Shown: positions 38,269-47,622 of the stretch, one piece after another
How the letters are laid out: each line of letters begins with the position of its first letter
How positions within the stretch are numbered: position 1 is the stretch's first letter
Assembly (NCBI RefSeq): GCF_000712035.1
Contig: NZ_JONV01000006.1
Span: 412,765-476,764, forward strand
Direction of reading: 5' to 3'
DNA length: 64,000 nt
Origin: Salinicoccus luteus DSM 17002
GTDB lineage: Bacteria; Bacillota; Bacilli; Staphylococcales; Salinicoccaceae
Program-made: the position numbers and the translations under genes
Notes under the pieces: generated by a model
The model's database searches: none
What the model was told of the DNA's origin: nothing
Seen by the model: the letters and a program-made list of their open reading frames with translations, nothing else

Positions 38269-39003
38269 TCATTCATTTTTTATAGGAAGAATGATGAATC
38301 CCTCCTCTATACTGCCAAACATCTTCTCTTCTGCGGCACCCGTATATATGTTATACATGCCGTATGCGCATAGGAACGCATCCACCTTGTCCTCCAGATG
38401 CTTGTGCGATTTCCGTGTTGCACTGCGGAGGTCCCAATCTATTTTTTCAATGAGATCTTGCACTCTGCCTTCCGCTTCCATTTCTTTGAAAAGACCCGTC
38501 AGCCGGTCCATCTCCCCGCATGTCTCCTCGAACGGCACCTTCCGCTTCCTTTTGTATCTGACCGGAAACATTTGTGGAAAAAGTCCGCAGCAGATGCCTG
38601 TCGGAAATGTTTCCACAATGTTTGAGGTTTCACTATCAAATCCGATTCTTATATCCGGCAGTGCCTTCATGATCTCCTGCATCAGCGTCTCTCCGCGTAT
38701 ATCCCCAAATGTACGGCTGAGATACGAGCGGTTCGAGTTGAATGCGAACAGTCTGTGCCCGTGAATCCGCGAACGCATCAGTGCACCCTCCGCCCCTCTC
38801 GACCCAGTTTCATTGTTGACGATCAGCGGCGCGTCTATGGCAATTGTAGCCGGTCCATCCAGATGCGCCTTGATGATGGCAACAACCGCTTCATTGGTGT
38901 AGACATCAGCATCCAGGAATTCCACCACACCATCTGCATCCATTACACAAATGCCCGTCTCGTTTCTATACGTCCATGCCAGGTCCACTCCAATAAACTT
39001 CAT
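38269..39003 (-). CDS. DUF429 protein (RNase H-like fold)
   Basis: 244 residues from the ATG at 39003 (GGTGGGATACGA before it). MKFIGVDLAWTYRNETGIC and IAIDAPLIVNNETGSRGAEG show the two acidic strands of the DUF429 family, with EDKVDAFLCAYGMY near the C-terminus. A predicted nuclease-like fold of unknown role. The frame runs on upstream through the next gene, but that part is antisense noise. Divergent from the deaminase-like gene. Confidence 0.83.
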   Translation of the reverse strand: MKFIGVDLAWTYRNETGICVMDADGVVEFLDADVYTNEAVVAIIKAHLDGPATIAIDAPLIVNNETGSRGAEGALMRSRIHGHRLFAFNSNRSYLSRTFGDIRGETLMQEIMKALPDIRIGFDSETSNIVETFPTGICCGLFPQMFPVRYKRKRKVPFEETCGEMDRLTGLFKEMEAEGRVQDLIEKIDWDLRSATRKSHKHLEDKVDAFLCAYGMYNIYTGAAEEKMFGSIEEGFIILPIKNE

Positions 39004-39114
39004 TCGTATCCCACCATCCTGCTTCCATAATGTATTTCTATCTCTATGCCTTTGTTGCTTTGCAGCTGCTTCTCTCTTAAAATTGATGTGTATTAAATTG
39101 AAAGGAGCGCGTTT

Positions 39115-40368
39115 ATGAAAAAGTTCATCAATGCCAAAATATACGGCCAGGAGGATGCCAGTGAAATTCTGGTGGAAAACGGCGTCTTCAAATCCATCGG
39201 CCAGAACCTTGACGATGCAGAAGAAGTGATCGATCTGGAGCACCGCTTGGTTCTGCCCCCCTATGTCGATCCCCACCTGCACCTTGATTATATCTTTTCC
39301 GGAGTCGGAGAGGGAAACGCCAACATCTCGGGCACACTTTTTGAAGGCATACAGCGCTGGAGTGACAATAAAAAGTCGCTGACCGAAGAGACGGTGCGCG
39401 AACGGGCGCTGCGCGGCATAAAGAAGGAATTGAACCACGGTGTCCAGTACATCCGGACCCATGTCGATGTGACGGACCCCAACCTCACCGGCATGAAGGC
39501 ACTGCTCAAGTTGAGGGAGGAGCTGAAGGATATCGTGACACTCCAGCTTGTTGCATTCCCACAGGAAGGATTCTTCCGTTATGAAGGCGCAGAAGCGCTC
39601 GTCGAAAAGGCGCTCGAGATGGGGGCGGATGTCGTCGGCGGGATTCCCCATTTTGAGATTTCATACGAGCATGGCGTGGAATCCCTGAAGCGCATCGTCG
39701 ACCTCGCGCTTAAGTATGATGTCATGATCGACATCCACTGCGATGAGAATGATGACCCGAACAGCCGCTTCCTGGAGGTTTTGAATGCACTTGTCATGGA
39801 GAAGGGCTATGGTGAGAAGACGACGGCGAGCCATACGTGCAGCTTCGGTTCTGCCGATGACAGCTATGCAGCGAAGATGATGGGGCTCTTCCGTGAATCG
39901 AAGATCAACTTCATCTCCTGTCCGACCGAGAATGCCCACCTGCAGGGGCGCAGCGACAGTTATCCGAAGCGCCGCGGGCTGACGCGGGTCAAGGAGCTGC
40001 TCGCAAACGGCAATTCTGTTGCATTCGCCCAGGATTCAATTGCGGACTACTGGTACCCGCTCGGCAACGGCAACATGATGAATATCCTGGACAATGGCAT
40101 CCATCTCTCCCACTATACGCATATCGATGAAATCAACAGGGCATTCGACCTCATCACATATAATGGTGCAAAGGTCATGCAGCTGGAAGACCAGTATGGC
40201 ATCGAAACAGGCAAACCGGCAAACTTCATCGTCCTTGATGCATATGATGTGTATGAAGCGGTGCGTGAACGGGCGGAAGTGCTTGCCTCAATCCGTGAAG
40301 GGGAGCACCTCTTCAAGCGTGCCCCAAGGAAGAATGAAATTTCACATGAACTGCTGGAAGATATGTAG
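39115..40368 (+). CDS. Cytosine deaminase-like amidohydrolase
   Basis: 417 residues. Metal site DPHLHLDY, HVDV, the HCDEND and SHTCSFGSADDSY loops, and AQDSIADYWYPLGNGNMM are typical of CodA and N-isopropylammelide-type deaminases. It probably deaminates cytosine, creatinine or a related ring. AAAGGAGCGCG precedes the start. The TRAP transporter genes follow 290 bases later on the same strand after a terminator, so a shared substrate is possible but unproven. Confidence 0.88.
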   Translation: MKKFINAKIYGQEDASEILVENGVFKSIGQNLDDAEEVIDLEHRLVLPPYVDPHLHLDYIFSGVGEGNANISGTLFEGIQRWSDNKKSLTEETVRERALRGIKKELNHGVQYIRTHVDVTDPNLTGMKALLKLREELKDIVTLQLVAFPQEGFFRYEGAEALVEKALEMGADVVGGIPHFEISYEHGVESLKRIVDLALKYDVMIDIHCDENDDPNSRFLEVLNALVMEKGYGEKTTASHTCSFGSADDSYAAKMMGLFRESKINFISCPTENAHLQGRSDSYPKRRGLTRVKELLANGNSVAFAQDSIADYWYPLGNGNMMNILDNGIHLSHYTHIDEINRAFDLITYNGAKVMQLEDQYGIETGKPANFIVLDAYDVYEAVRERAEVLASIREGEHLFKRAPRKNEISHELLEDM

Positions 40369-40375
40369 TGCACAC

Positions 40376-40410
40376 AAAGGACGCATCCTGGCAAAGGGTG
40401 CGTCCTTTTA
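40376..40410 (+). terminator. Terminator after the amidohydrolase gene
   Basis: AAAGGACGCATCC / GGGTGCGTCCTTT with TTTT. Confidence 0.85.
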
Positions 40411-40654
40411 CATGTATGTATTGGTATCCATTCGAATAATTTTTTTTACTTGCAGTCAGTTGGGCCGTCCCGCCCCTTTATTTTTAATCTTTACAGTTTT
40501 GTGAAAATACTATAGCATACTATATGCACAAATTAGACTACATACGTATGGTATGGAACAGAGGCTCCTCCGATATCATCCGAAATACCTATCACTATTC
40601 CTTTCATCGTGAATATGCATACTAATACCATCCAAATAGAGGGACGTGTCCATA

Positions 40655-41659
40655 ATGAAAAAAACGATCTTTATTGTCCTCATGCTGACGCTTGTCCTGT
40701 CCGCATGCGGCCGCCCGAACCAGAACGAGTCATCCGACACAACGACCATCCGGCTCGCCTACCTTGTATCAGAAAGCCATTCATCGCATATCATCGGGGA
40801 AAAATTCAAGGAGCAGATCGAAAGGGAGTCCGACGGCAAACTCGAAGTTGAACTCTATCCGAGCGGGTCCCTTTTCCCATCAGACCGCGAAGCTGTCGAA
40901 TCCGTACAGCTCGGCAATGTCGAGATGACGATTCCGGCACTTGCCGCCGTATCATCCTTCAATCAGAACTTCATGGTGCTCGACCTGCCGTTCCTTTTCG
41001 ATGACTACGATGAAGCCTACAAAGTGCTTGATGGGGAGTACGGCCAGAGCCTGCTCGATGAACTGGAAGACTACAACCTGAAGGGACTCGTATATGCGGA
41101 AAATGGCTTCCGCCATATCACCAACAACGAACGCCCCATCTACGAACCGGAAGATCTGGAGGGACTGAAATTCAGGACTCTGGAGAGCCCTGTACAGACG
41201 GATATCTTCAAGGCATTCGGAGCCAATGCTTCCCCATTCGCATTCGGTGAGATGTACACTGCACTGCAGCAGGGCACTTATGATGCCATGGAGGGTCCAA
41301 TTTCACTGTACTATACCAGCAACCTCTATGAGGTGCAGGAATACATGAGCCTCGTCGGCCAATATTATATGCCGACCGTTTTGCTGATGAACAATGACTT
41401 CTACGAAGGGCTACCTGAAGACCTGCAGGAAGTGGTCATGGATGCGGCCATCATGTTCCGCGAGGAGCAGCGGGAGCTTGCCCACCAGCAGGATGAGGAA
41501 TACCTCGAGGTAATGAAGGAGGATGGTCTCAAGGTGAATGAAATAACCGAGGAACAGCGTGAAAAATTCATCGAGGCGGCAGAGCCAGTATATGAAAAAT
41601 ATGATGAAAAGCTCGGCAACAATCTGCTGAACGACCTGTTCGAGGCCAGAGATGAATAG
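40655..41659 (+). CDS. dctP: TRAP transporter solute-binding lipoprotein DctP
   Basis: 334 residues. Lipoprotein signal with lipobox LSAC (Cys 18 after ATG 40655), so the protein is membrane-tethered outside. The DctP family fold shows EVELYPSGSLF, GFRHITNNERPI and GLKFRTLESP; the conserved Arg (R in KFRT) that binds carboxylate substrates is present. A GTG three codons upstream is too close to AGAGGGAC. First gene of dctPQM. Confidence 0.92.
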   Translation: MKKTIFIVLMLTLVLSACGRPNQNESSDTTTIRLAYLVSESHSSHIIGEKFKEQIERESDGKLEVELYPSGSLFPSDREAVESVQLGNVEMTIPALAAVSSFNQNFMVLDLPFLFDDYDEAYKVLDGEYGQSLLDELEDYNLKGLVYAENGFRHITNNERPIYEPEDLEGLKFRTLESPVQTDIFKAFGANASPFAFGEMYTALQQGTYDAMEGPISLYYTSNLYEVQEYMSLVGQYYMPTVLLMNNDFYEGLPEDLQEVVMDAAIMFREEQRELAHQQDEEYLEVMKEDGLKVNEITEEQREKFIEAAEPVYEKYDEKLGNNLLNDLFEARDE

Positions 41660-41695
41660 TTCTATAATCCTACGACCTATAGAAGGAGCGAAATA

Positions 41696-42184
41696 ATGAT
41701 AAAAAAAATGAATCGATTTGAAGAAGGATTCCTCATTGCGACCCTCGTCCTGATGGTAGCGCTCATTTTCGGTCAGGTCATCGGACGTTATATATTCCAG
41801 AATGCCCCAAGCTGGACGGAGGAAGCGGCAAGATACATACATATCTTCCAGGTGTGGATCGGGGCCGGCTATGCAGTAAAACTCAGGGAACATATCAAAG
41901 TCTCGGCATTCATCGACCTTTTTCATGGCATGACCAGAAAGGTGATTGATATCGTCGCCCTCATCATCTGGTTCCTGATGGTGCTGCTCGTTGCGATCTT
42001 CGGAACCCAGCTCGTCATGACGACACTCCAGTATGGTCAGGTCGCTCCTGCCACACAAATACCTTTCTGGCTGCCGTATCTTGCCGTCCCAATTGGCGCC
42101 TTGAGCATGATGATACGGCTCATCATACAACTGATTGAAATCATCAATAAAGACTATGACAAACCCGAGGAGGCGGCATCATGA
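41696..42184 (+). CDS. dctQ: TRAP transporter small permease DctQ
   Basis: 162 residues, four membrane segments (about 10-32, 46-62, 87-108, 125-148). The family mark is SWTEEAARYIHIFQVWIGAGYAV (shortened here: SWTEEAARY, WIGAGYAV). GAAGGAGCG upstream. ATGA overlap with dctM. Confidence 0.92.
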   Translation: MIKKMNRFEEGFLIATLVLMVALIFGQVIGRYIFQNAPSWTEEAARYIHIFQVWIGAGYAVKLREHIKVSAFIDLFHGMTRKVIDIVALIIWFLMVLLVAIFGTQLVMTTLQYGQVAPATQIPFWLPYLAVPIGALSMMIRLIIQLIEIINKDYDKPEEAAS

Positions 42185-43467
42185 CAGTAGCGATATTATT
42201 CGGGGTCTTCATACTCTGTTTTTTGATTGGCGTGCCCATTGCGATTTCACTCGGAGTCTCTGCTCTGGCAGCCATATGGTTCGGCACGGATCTGCCGATC
42301 AACCTGATTGCCCAAAAAGCTTTTACATCACTCGACTCCTTCCCACTCCTCGCCATCCCATTCTTCATTTTGGCGGGTGTACTCATGGGAAAGGGCGGCA
42401 TTTCGAAAAGACTGCTTGATCTGGCAACCGCCCTCGTCGGCTGGATGACCGGTGGACTGTCACTTGTTACGATTGTTGCCTGCATGTTCTTTGCCGCCAT
42501 TGCCGGTTCAGGTCCGGCAACAGTTGCGGCAATTGGCGGATTCATGATTCCAGCGATGATCGCAAGAAACTACGATCAGGGATTTGCATCCGCCGTGCCT
42601 GCAACGGCAGGTTCCATGGGGGTCATCATACCTCCAAGCATTCCGCTCGTCCTCTATGGCGCAATCGGCAACGTATCCGTCGGTGCTCTTTTTATGGCAG
42701 GCATCCTGCCAGGGCTCCTCGTCGGCATTGCCATTATGCTTACAGCCTACTTCATCTCCAAGGCGAAGGGATATAAACCTTCGGAAGATAAACGGACATT
42801 CAACTTTAAGGACGTGCTGAAAGCACTGAATGAAGCCAAATGGGCGCTGCTCATTCCCGTTATAATACTTGGCGGGATATACGGCGGCATATTCACCCCG
42901 ACGGAAGCCGCTGTTACTGCAGTCGTCTATGCACTGATCGTTGGCATATTCATCCATAAGGAACTCGATTTCAAGGCGATTTACGACGGCTTCATGGAGA
43001 CCGTCATCATCAATGCGACCACGATGATCATCATCAGTTTCTCAGTATCATTCGCTTTCTTCATGACTCTCGAGCAGATACCGAACAGCATCGCAACCTA
43101 CCTGACGAACCTGTCATCCAACCCGGTTGCCATACTGTTCATCGTCATCCTGTTCCTGCTCGTAGTCGGCATGTTCATTGATACGATTTCAGCACTGGTG
43201 GTACTCACACCAATCCTGCTCCCAGTCGTCACAGCCGTCGGCGTCGATCCCATCCACTTCGGCATCATTCTCGTCGTTGCGCTCGCCATCGGTTTCGTCA
43301 CACCCCCACTCGGCGTCAATCTGTTTGTTGCCTCGAGTGTCGGGAAAGTGTCGATCGAAAAGACCACAGTCGCAGTCATACCATTCATCATCGTCATGGT
43401 GCTGTGCCTGATCCTGATCGCGTTCATTCCACAACTCTCCATGTGGATGGCTGGACTGACTCAGTGA
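42181..43467 (+). CDS. dctM: TRAP transporter large permease DctM
   Basis: 428 residues, about 12 membrane segments and re-entrant loops. GSGPATVAAIGGFMIPAM, VIIPPSIPLVLYG and ITPPLGVNLFV-like VTPPLGVNLFVAS are the Na+-coupled DctM signatures. TRAP transporters are rare in Staphylococcus but common in halotolerant relatives that use a Na+ gradient. The substrate is unknown. Confidence 0.93.
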   Translation: MTVAILFGVFILCFLIGVPIAISLGVSALAAIWFGTDLPINLIAQKAFTSLDSFPLLAIPFFILAGVLMGKGGISKRLLDLATALVGWMTGGLSLVTIVACMFFAAIAGSGPATVAAIGGFMIPAMIARNYDQGFASAVPATAGSMGVIIPPSIPLVLYGAIGNVSVGALFMAGILPGLLVGIAIMLTAYFISKAKGYKPSEDKRTFNFKDVLKALNEAKWALLIPVIILGGIYGGIFTPTEAAVTAVVYALIVGIFIHKELDFKAIYDGFMETVIINATTMIIISFSVSFAFFMTLEQIPNSIATYLTNLSSNPVAILFIVILFLLVVGMFIDTISALVVLTPILLPVVTAVGVDPIHFGIILVVALAIGFVTPPLGVNLFVASSVGKVSIEKTTVAVIPFIIVMVLCLILIAFIPQLSMWMAGLTQ

Positions 43468-43501
43468 TGCTGAAACATTATAATTTAATGTATTCTAACT
43501 T

Positions 43502-43540
43502 AAAAGACGGGTTCCCAAAAATAGGAGCCCGTCTTTTAAA
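43502..43540 (+). terminator. Terminator after dctM
   Basis: AAAAGACGGG / CCCGTCTTTT with an inner TTCC/GGAG pairing. Confidence 0.85.
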
Positions 43541-43610
43541 TATACTGATGAATTTTTCTTCGGTCTGAATGAAAATTGAAATTCTGCTTTTATACTTGGG
43601 AGCTTCCATT

Positions 43611-43653
43611 ATTGTAAAGTATACTTGACGTAAAATTTACTTTACAATAGAAT
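43611..43653 (+). promoter_or_regulatory. Promoter and operator of the first XRE/DUF2178-like pair
   Basis: TTGACG (43625-43630), 17 bases, TAGAAT (43648-43653). Two adjacent 16-bp sites of the form GTAAA(N6)TTTAC cover it: GTAAAGTATACTTGAC (43614-43629, one mismatch) and GTAAAATTTACTTTAC (43630-43645). Together they also read as an 11-bp inverted repeat ATTGTAAAGTA / TACTTTACAAT. Probably the site of self-repression. Confidence 0.78.
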
Positions 43654-43676
43654 TAAAACAAAGAGGTGGTATGCCA

Positions 43677-43892
43677 TTGAAAAACAATGTAGCAGAATGC
43701 AGAAAGAAAATGGGATACTCACAGGACAGACTCGCTGAAAAGCTGGGAGTATCAAGGCAGACCATCATCTCCATAGAGAAAGGCAGATACAATCCTTCTC
43801 TGCCATTGGCGATGATATTGGCGGAATTATTCAAAGTGAGGGTCGAGCAGATTTTCTTTCTGGAGGATAAGGATTATAAGCAATCCAAGTGA
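43677..43892 (+). CDS. XRE-family regulator
   Basis: 71 residues, a single Cro/C1-type helix-turn-helix (SQDRLAEKLGVSRQTIISIE, then KGRYNPSLPLA). TTG at 43677 is eight bases after GAGGTG and gives MKNNVAECRKK, a normal start for this family; the ATG two codons earlier is too close to the ribosome site. It forms a two-gene unit with the next membrane protein. A related pair lies at 52 kb. Confidence 0.9.
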   Translation: MKNNVAECRKKMGYSQDRLAEKLGVSRQTIISIEKGRYNPSLPLAMILAELFKVRVEQIFFLEDKDYKQSK

Positions 43893-43911
43893 TTAGGAGG
43901 GATATTTAAAT

Positions 43912-44289
43912 ATGAATAGTCCAAGAGGGTCGTTTCTTATACTCGGTATTTTCTTTATTGTATTGGCTGGACTTACAGGATTTGCAGCAATTATGGCAGA
44001 ATCACCACCGGCAGGCATATTCTATACGCTGGTTGCCATCGCAGTTGTCAACTTCAGTATGGCATACCTATATCCGCAGTTTATACAGAAGGATGAACGC
44101 ATGAAGCTGATCAGGCAGAAGGGAACCATGGCATCATTCGTCGCCATGGTCATCTACTTCATATTTTTTACGACAGCTCTGCAGTTCAACTGGATTGACG
44201 CACCAGCATATTACCTGTTCCAGATATTTGGCGCACTGATGATATCCACCGTGCTCATATCATTCGTCATCTATGCGAAATTGTATTAA
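43912..44289 (+). CDS. DUF2178-like four-helix membrane protein
   Basis: 125 residues, helices at about 8-28, 34-52, 73-93 and 101-121. The motif KDERMKLIRQKG between helices two and three resembles the DER motif of DUF2178-type proteins that are often encoded right after small XRE regulators. Function unknown. Ribosome site TAGGAGGG. Confidence 0.7.
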   Translation: MNSPRGSFLILGIFFIVLAGLTGFAAIMAESPPAGIFYTLVAIAVVNFSMAYLYPQFIQKDERMKLIRQKGTMASFVAMVIYFIFFTTALQFNWIDAPAYYLFQIFGALMISTVLISFVIYAKLY

Positions 44290-44325
44290 AAAATCAGGAT
44301 GAAGCAGAAGCTTCATCCTGATTTT
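44290..44325. terminator. Bidirectional terminator
   Basis: AAATCAGGATGAAGC / GCTTCATCCTGATTT stem between convergent genes. Confidence 0.88.
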
Positions 44326-44335
44326 ATTTGCGTTC

Positions 44336-45298
44336 TTAAGCCACATCACGCTTGGTGAACACAGCCCAGGAAGCAATGATGAATATGACCATGTATACTG
44401 CGATGACTCCGACTGAAAATCCGACGGTCATCTCTTCACGTATCGGTCCATATGGTGTGAAGTACACGGACAGATCGGTGTTGGCGAAGAGTATATATTT
44501 GGACCAGGCATATTGCGCCAGAGCCTGGGCGGCAGTGGTTCCGACGAACATGAGGAACATTGAGAGCCCGATTGCGAGGGCGCTGCTCCTGAAGATGCTA
44601 GAAATCATGAAGCCGAATGTGGCGAGTACGATGATGTTGAGAACTTTGAAGCCATACTGCATGAAAATTTCAGACAGCATCCCATTGCTCGCCATGCCTT
44701 CGGGGCGATTGACGATGATTTCCGGATTGATGGCCGGCAGTCCGTATGCAATCAGTCCCACTATGACACTCGTTGCAATCAGGAATAATAGGGTGAGCAG
44801 AGTAAACAGAAGGACGGCGATGTATTTCGAAAGCAGTATGGTGCTCCTTGAAATCGGCCGGATCAGCAGCTGTTTGATTGTGCCCCACCTGAATTCATTG
44901 GCGACGATGCCTCCGGCAATGATAATGGCAAACAGGCTGACAAGTGATGTAGTAAACAGGTTGTCGAGAACGAAAGTGCCGGCATTGTAGCCGTATGGAC
45001 GGATATCATTTTCAAGGTGGTACGTATTTTCCTCTATCAGGGTCATATTGGTGGATTCGATAAAAGGATCGTCTTCCCCTTCCGTCTCAATCTCTTCCAT
45101 CAGTGTCTGGTTCTCTTCCTGCAGTTCAGTCTCCCAATCATCGGTGTAGGTCGTCTCCGAATCCACCGAATCGGTGACAGTATTCATAATCAGGCTGAAG
45201 ATGACGAGTGCGACCAGGAACAGATACATGACCCAGGTCGATTTCAGTACGTAGATTTTAGCGAGTTCATTTCTGACGAGGTCAAATAGCTTAGTCAA
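44336..45298 (-). CDS. ABC-2 permease (BcrB-like)
   Basis: 320 residues. One N-terminal helix, a 70-residue acidic external loop (about 42-110), then five helices. IVANEFRWGTIKQLLIRPISRS is the usual coupling segment of ABC-2 permeases. TTG start at 45298 behind GGAGAG, overlapping the ATPase stop codon by eight bases. Pairs with the ATPase upstream. Possibly a drug or peptide exporter. Confidence 0.88.
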   Translation of the reverse strand: MTKLFDLVRNELAKIYVLKSTWVMYLFLVALVIFSLIMNTVTDSVDSETTYTDDWETELQEENQTLMEEIETEGEDDPFIESTNMTLIEENTYHLENDIRPYGYNAGTFVLDNLFTTSLVSLFAIIIAGGIVANEFRWGTIKQLLIRPISRSTILLSKYIAVLLFTLLTLLFLIATSVIVGLIAYGLPAINPEIIVNRPEGMASNGMLSEIFMQYGFKVLNIIVLATFGFMISSIFRSSALAIGLSMFLMFVGTTAAQALAQYAWSKYILFANTDLSVYFTPYGPIREEMTVGFSVGVIAVYMVIFIIASWAVFTKRDVA

Positions 45299-46208
45299 TT
45301 ACATTCTCTCCAATCATCTCGAGGAATCGGTCTTCCAGTGTGGTCTGGGTAACATTGACGCCATATACTTCAATATCCCGATGGACCATTGTCGTCACCA
45401 GATGCGGTATGTCATCCCTTTTCAACTGGACCTGCAGACGGTCAACCGTCTCCAGCACTTCAATATTCGGCATCGTCCGCAGCACTTTAATGGCTTCCTC
45501 TTTCGGATTCACATCCAGATTGACGATGGCAGTATCAGTATCGTTTTCTTCATTCAAATCGTTGGTTGCGATGAGTTTACCGTTTTTGATGATGCCAATC
45601 CGGTCACACATCAGTTCGATTTCACTGAGCAGGTGGCTGGATACGATGACGGAGACATTCTCTTCCACTGCCAGTCTGCGTATGTAGCGTCTAATCTCAC
45701 GGATGCCGGCAGGATCCAGTCCGTTCGTCGGTTCATCCAGTATGAGCACCGATGGGCTGTGGAGCAGTGCCTGTGCAATACCGAGGCGCTGGCGCATCCC
45801 GAGTGAATACTTCCCGACTTTGGTTCCGATCGCTTTATCCAGACCGACCAGCTTGATGACTTCCCTAATCCGCTCATCTGTAATGCCATTCGACATGCGT
45901 GCGAAATGCTTCAGGTTCTGCCAGCCTGTCATGAACGGATACATTTCAGGGTTCTCGACGATCGCCCCCACTTCGCTGATTGCTTTCCTGTATTCCTTTT
46001 TGATGCTGTGGCCCTTAATGACGACATCACCTTTCGTAATGCCAATCAGTCCTACCATCATGCGGATTGTCGTTGTCTTGCCGGCGCCATTCGGGCCGAT
46101 GAAGCCGAAAACCTCTCCTGGATGTATTTCAAAGTTCAGGTTCCGGATGATTTGCTTGCGACCGATATCCTTATGTAGATCGATGACTTTCATTGTCGCA
46201 TCAGACAT
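45291..46208 (-). CDS. ABC transporter ATP-binding protein (BcrA-like)
   Basis: 305 residues. Walker A GPNGAGKTT, signature YSLGMRQRLG, Walker B VLILDEPTNGLD, switch VSSHLLSEIE, and a C-terminal extension of 85 residues typical of bacitracin-type exporters. GAGGAGCG upstream. No regulator gene is adjacent. Confidence 0.92.
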   Translation of the reverse strand: MSDATMKVIDLHKDIGRKQIIRNLNFEIHPGEVFGFIGPNGAGKTTTIRMMVGLIGITKGDVVIKGHSIKKEYRKAISEVGAIVENPEMYPFMTGWQNLKHFARMSNGITDERIREVIKLVGLDKAIGTKVGKYSLGMRQRLGIAQALLHSPSVLILDEPTNGLDPAGIREIRRYIRRLAVEENVSVIVSSHLLSEIELMCDRIGIIKNGKLIATNDLNEENDTDTAIVNLDVNPKEEAIKVLRTMPNIEVLETVDRLQVQLKRDDIPHLVTTMVHRDIEVYGVNVTQTTLEDRFLEMIGENVID

Positions 46209-46396
46209 ATCAAATCGCTCCTCTCGATGAATTTGTGGGAGTGTGTAATTCTTAATACTCCATTTTATAGACTACCACATTAAAAAAGTAATATCTTCTT
46301 TCAGCTAAAAATCTTCCATTTTGCATCCAGATACTTCTGATAGAATGATAATAATAGAACCAGTACTGACCATCTATTATTAGAGGAAGTGAAGTC

Positions 46397-46906
46397 ATGA
46401 TCAGAAATGCTGAGGCCCAGGACCTCGAACATATCCTTGCCATTTATAATGATGCCATCCTCAACTCCACCGCCACATACTCCTATGAAGTTGAAGACCT
46501 TGAAGCCAGAGAACAATGGTTCAAAGAGAAGCAACAGAAAAAAGAGCCGGTCATTGTATACGAGGAAGCAGACCATGTAGTCGCCTTCGCCACCTATGGC
46601 GCTTTCAGAAATAAACCTGCCTACCGTTATACTGTTGAACACTCAATCTATGTCGGAGAATCCGCAAGGTGTAAAGGAGTGGCTACACAGCTCCTTGAAG
46701 AACTCATCCGTATTGCGGGAACAGAAGGATACAGGGTTATGGTGGCTGGAATCGATGCATCCAACAGCGGGAGTGTCAGATTGCACGAGAAGTTCGGGTT
46801 TGTCCATGCAGGTACATTGAAGAACGTCGGGTTCAAGTTCGACAGATGGCTCGACCTAAGCTTCTACCAGCTCGATCTGTACGAAAAAGAAGCATCGCCC
46901 AGATAA
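46397..46906 (+). CDS. Phosphinothricin-acetyltransferase-like GNAT
   Basis: 169 residues. IRNAEAQDLEHILAIYNDAI at the N-terminus, SIYVGESARCKGVATQLLEEL as the acetyl-CoA loop (cysteine where Gly is usual in the first position of the R-x-x-G core) and KFGFVHAGTLKNVGFKFDRWLD are those of the PAT family. It probably acetylates methionine sulfoximine-like or other amino compounds. GAGGAAGTG ribosome site, and an extended -10 TGATAGAAT at 46338-46346 is a candidate promoter. Confidence 0.88.
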   Translation: MIRNAEAQDLEHILAIYNDAILNSTATYSYEVEDLEAREQWFKEKQQKKEPVIVYEEADHVVAFATYGAFRNKPAYRYTVEHSIYVGESARCKGVATQLLEELIRIAGTEGYRVMVAGIDASNSGSVRLHEKFGFVHAGTLKNVGFKFDRWLDLSFYQLDLYEKEASPR

Positions 46907-46934
46907 GTTTTTCTTGCGATACTTCTTCTTTCTA

Positions 46935-47621
46935 TCATACTAATCCTTTCCCGATGACCCCATCCTTCATCTGTACGATAGTATCAGCGTACTCAAGGGT
47001 TTCTTCCTCATGTGTCACCATCAGTACTGTGATGTTCCGCTCCCTGGATAACGTCCTCAGCAGTTTCATTACTTCCATCGAGCGTTTCGAATCAAGGCTC
47101 GCCGTCGGTTCATCGGCAAACAGCATCTCAGGCTTATGGACAACTGCCCGGGCAATCGCCACCCTCTGCTTCTCTCCACCGGAAAGCGTACCAGGATAAC
47201 TGTCCCTATGTCCCCACATGTCGACCAGGTCAAGTATGCTTCTGATTTCCTCTTTTCTTCTGTCTTTGCTCCATTTCAATTCTGCTGTATCCATCATCAG
47301 CTCCAACTGCTCCTGCACCGTCAAAAATGGTACGAGATGCGCATGCTGGAATACAAAGCCGAACTTTTTGGCCCGTATGGCCTGTACCTGACGGGTGTTC
47401 ATATCTGTCAGTGCTTCGTTTTGAAATATGATTGTGCCGGCCGTAGATTTCTGCAGACCTGCTGCTATTGTGAGCAAAGTGCTTTTTCCGGACCCGGAAG
47501 CACCGGTGAGTGCAGTGATTTCACCTTTGGTAATTTCCAGGTTGATTCCCTTCAAAACTTTTTCTTCCCTATTGGCACTGCTGAATGTCTTTTCAAGTCC
47601 ATCGACTGATAGAATCGGCAT
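46935..47621 (-). CDS. hrtA: Haem exporter ATP-binding protein HrtA-like
   Basis: 228 residues. MacB/LolD-type ATPase: Walker A GASGSGKST, signature TLSGGEKQRVAIARA, Walker B MLFADEPTASLD. It is encoded one base after the hrtB stop codon, with its ribosome site AAGGAGG inside hrtB. Read with HssS- and HssR-like genes upstream it is the ATPase of an HrtAB haem-detoxification exporter. The name rests on context and on the strongly HssS-like partner. Confidence 0.88.
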   Translation of the reverse strand: MPILSVDGLEKTFSSANREEKVLKGINLEITKGEITALTGASGSGKSTLLTIAAGLQKSTAGTIIFQNEALTDMNTRQVQAIRAKKFGFVFQHAHLVPFLTVQEQLELMMDTAELKWSKDRRKEEIRSILDLVDMWGHRDSYPGTLSGGEKQRVAIARAVVHKPEMLFADEPTASLDSKRSMEVMKLLRTLSRERNITVLMVTHEEETLEYADTIVQMKDGVIGKGLV

Positions 47622-47622
47622 C

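Noticed and set aside
39004..39651. Upstream part of the 460-codon frame that ends as the DUF429 gene
   Set aside because: It lies antisense to the amidohydrolase; the DUF429 homology starts at the ATG 39003 with a good ribosome site.
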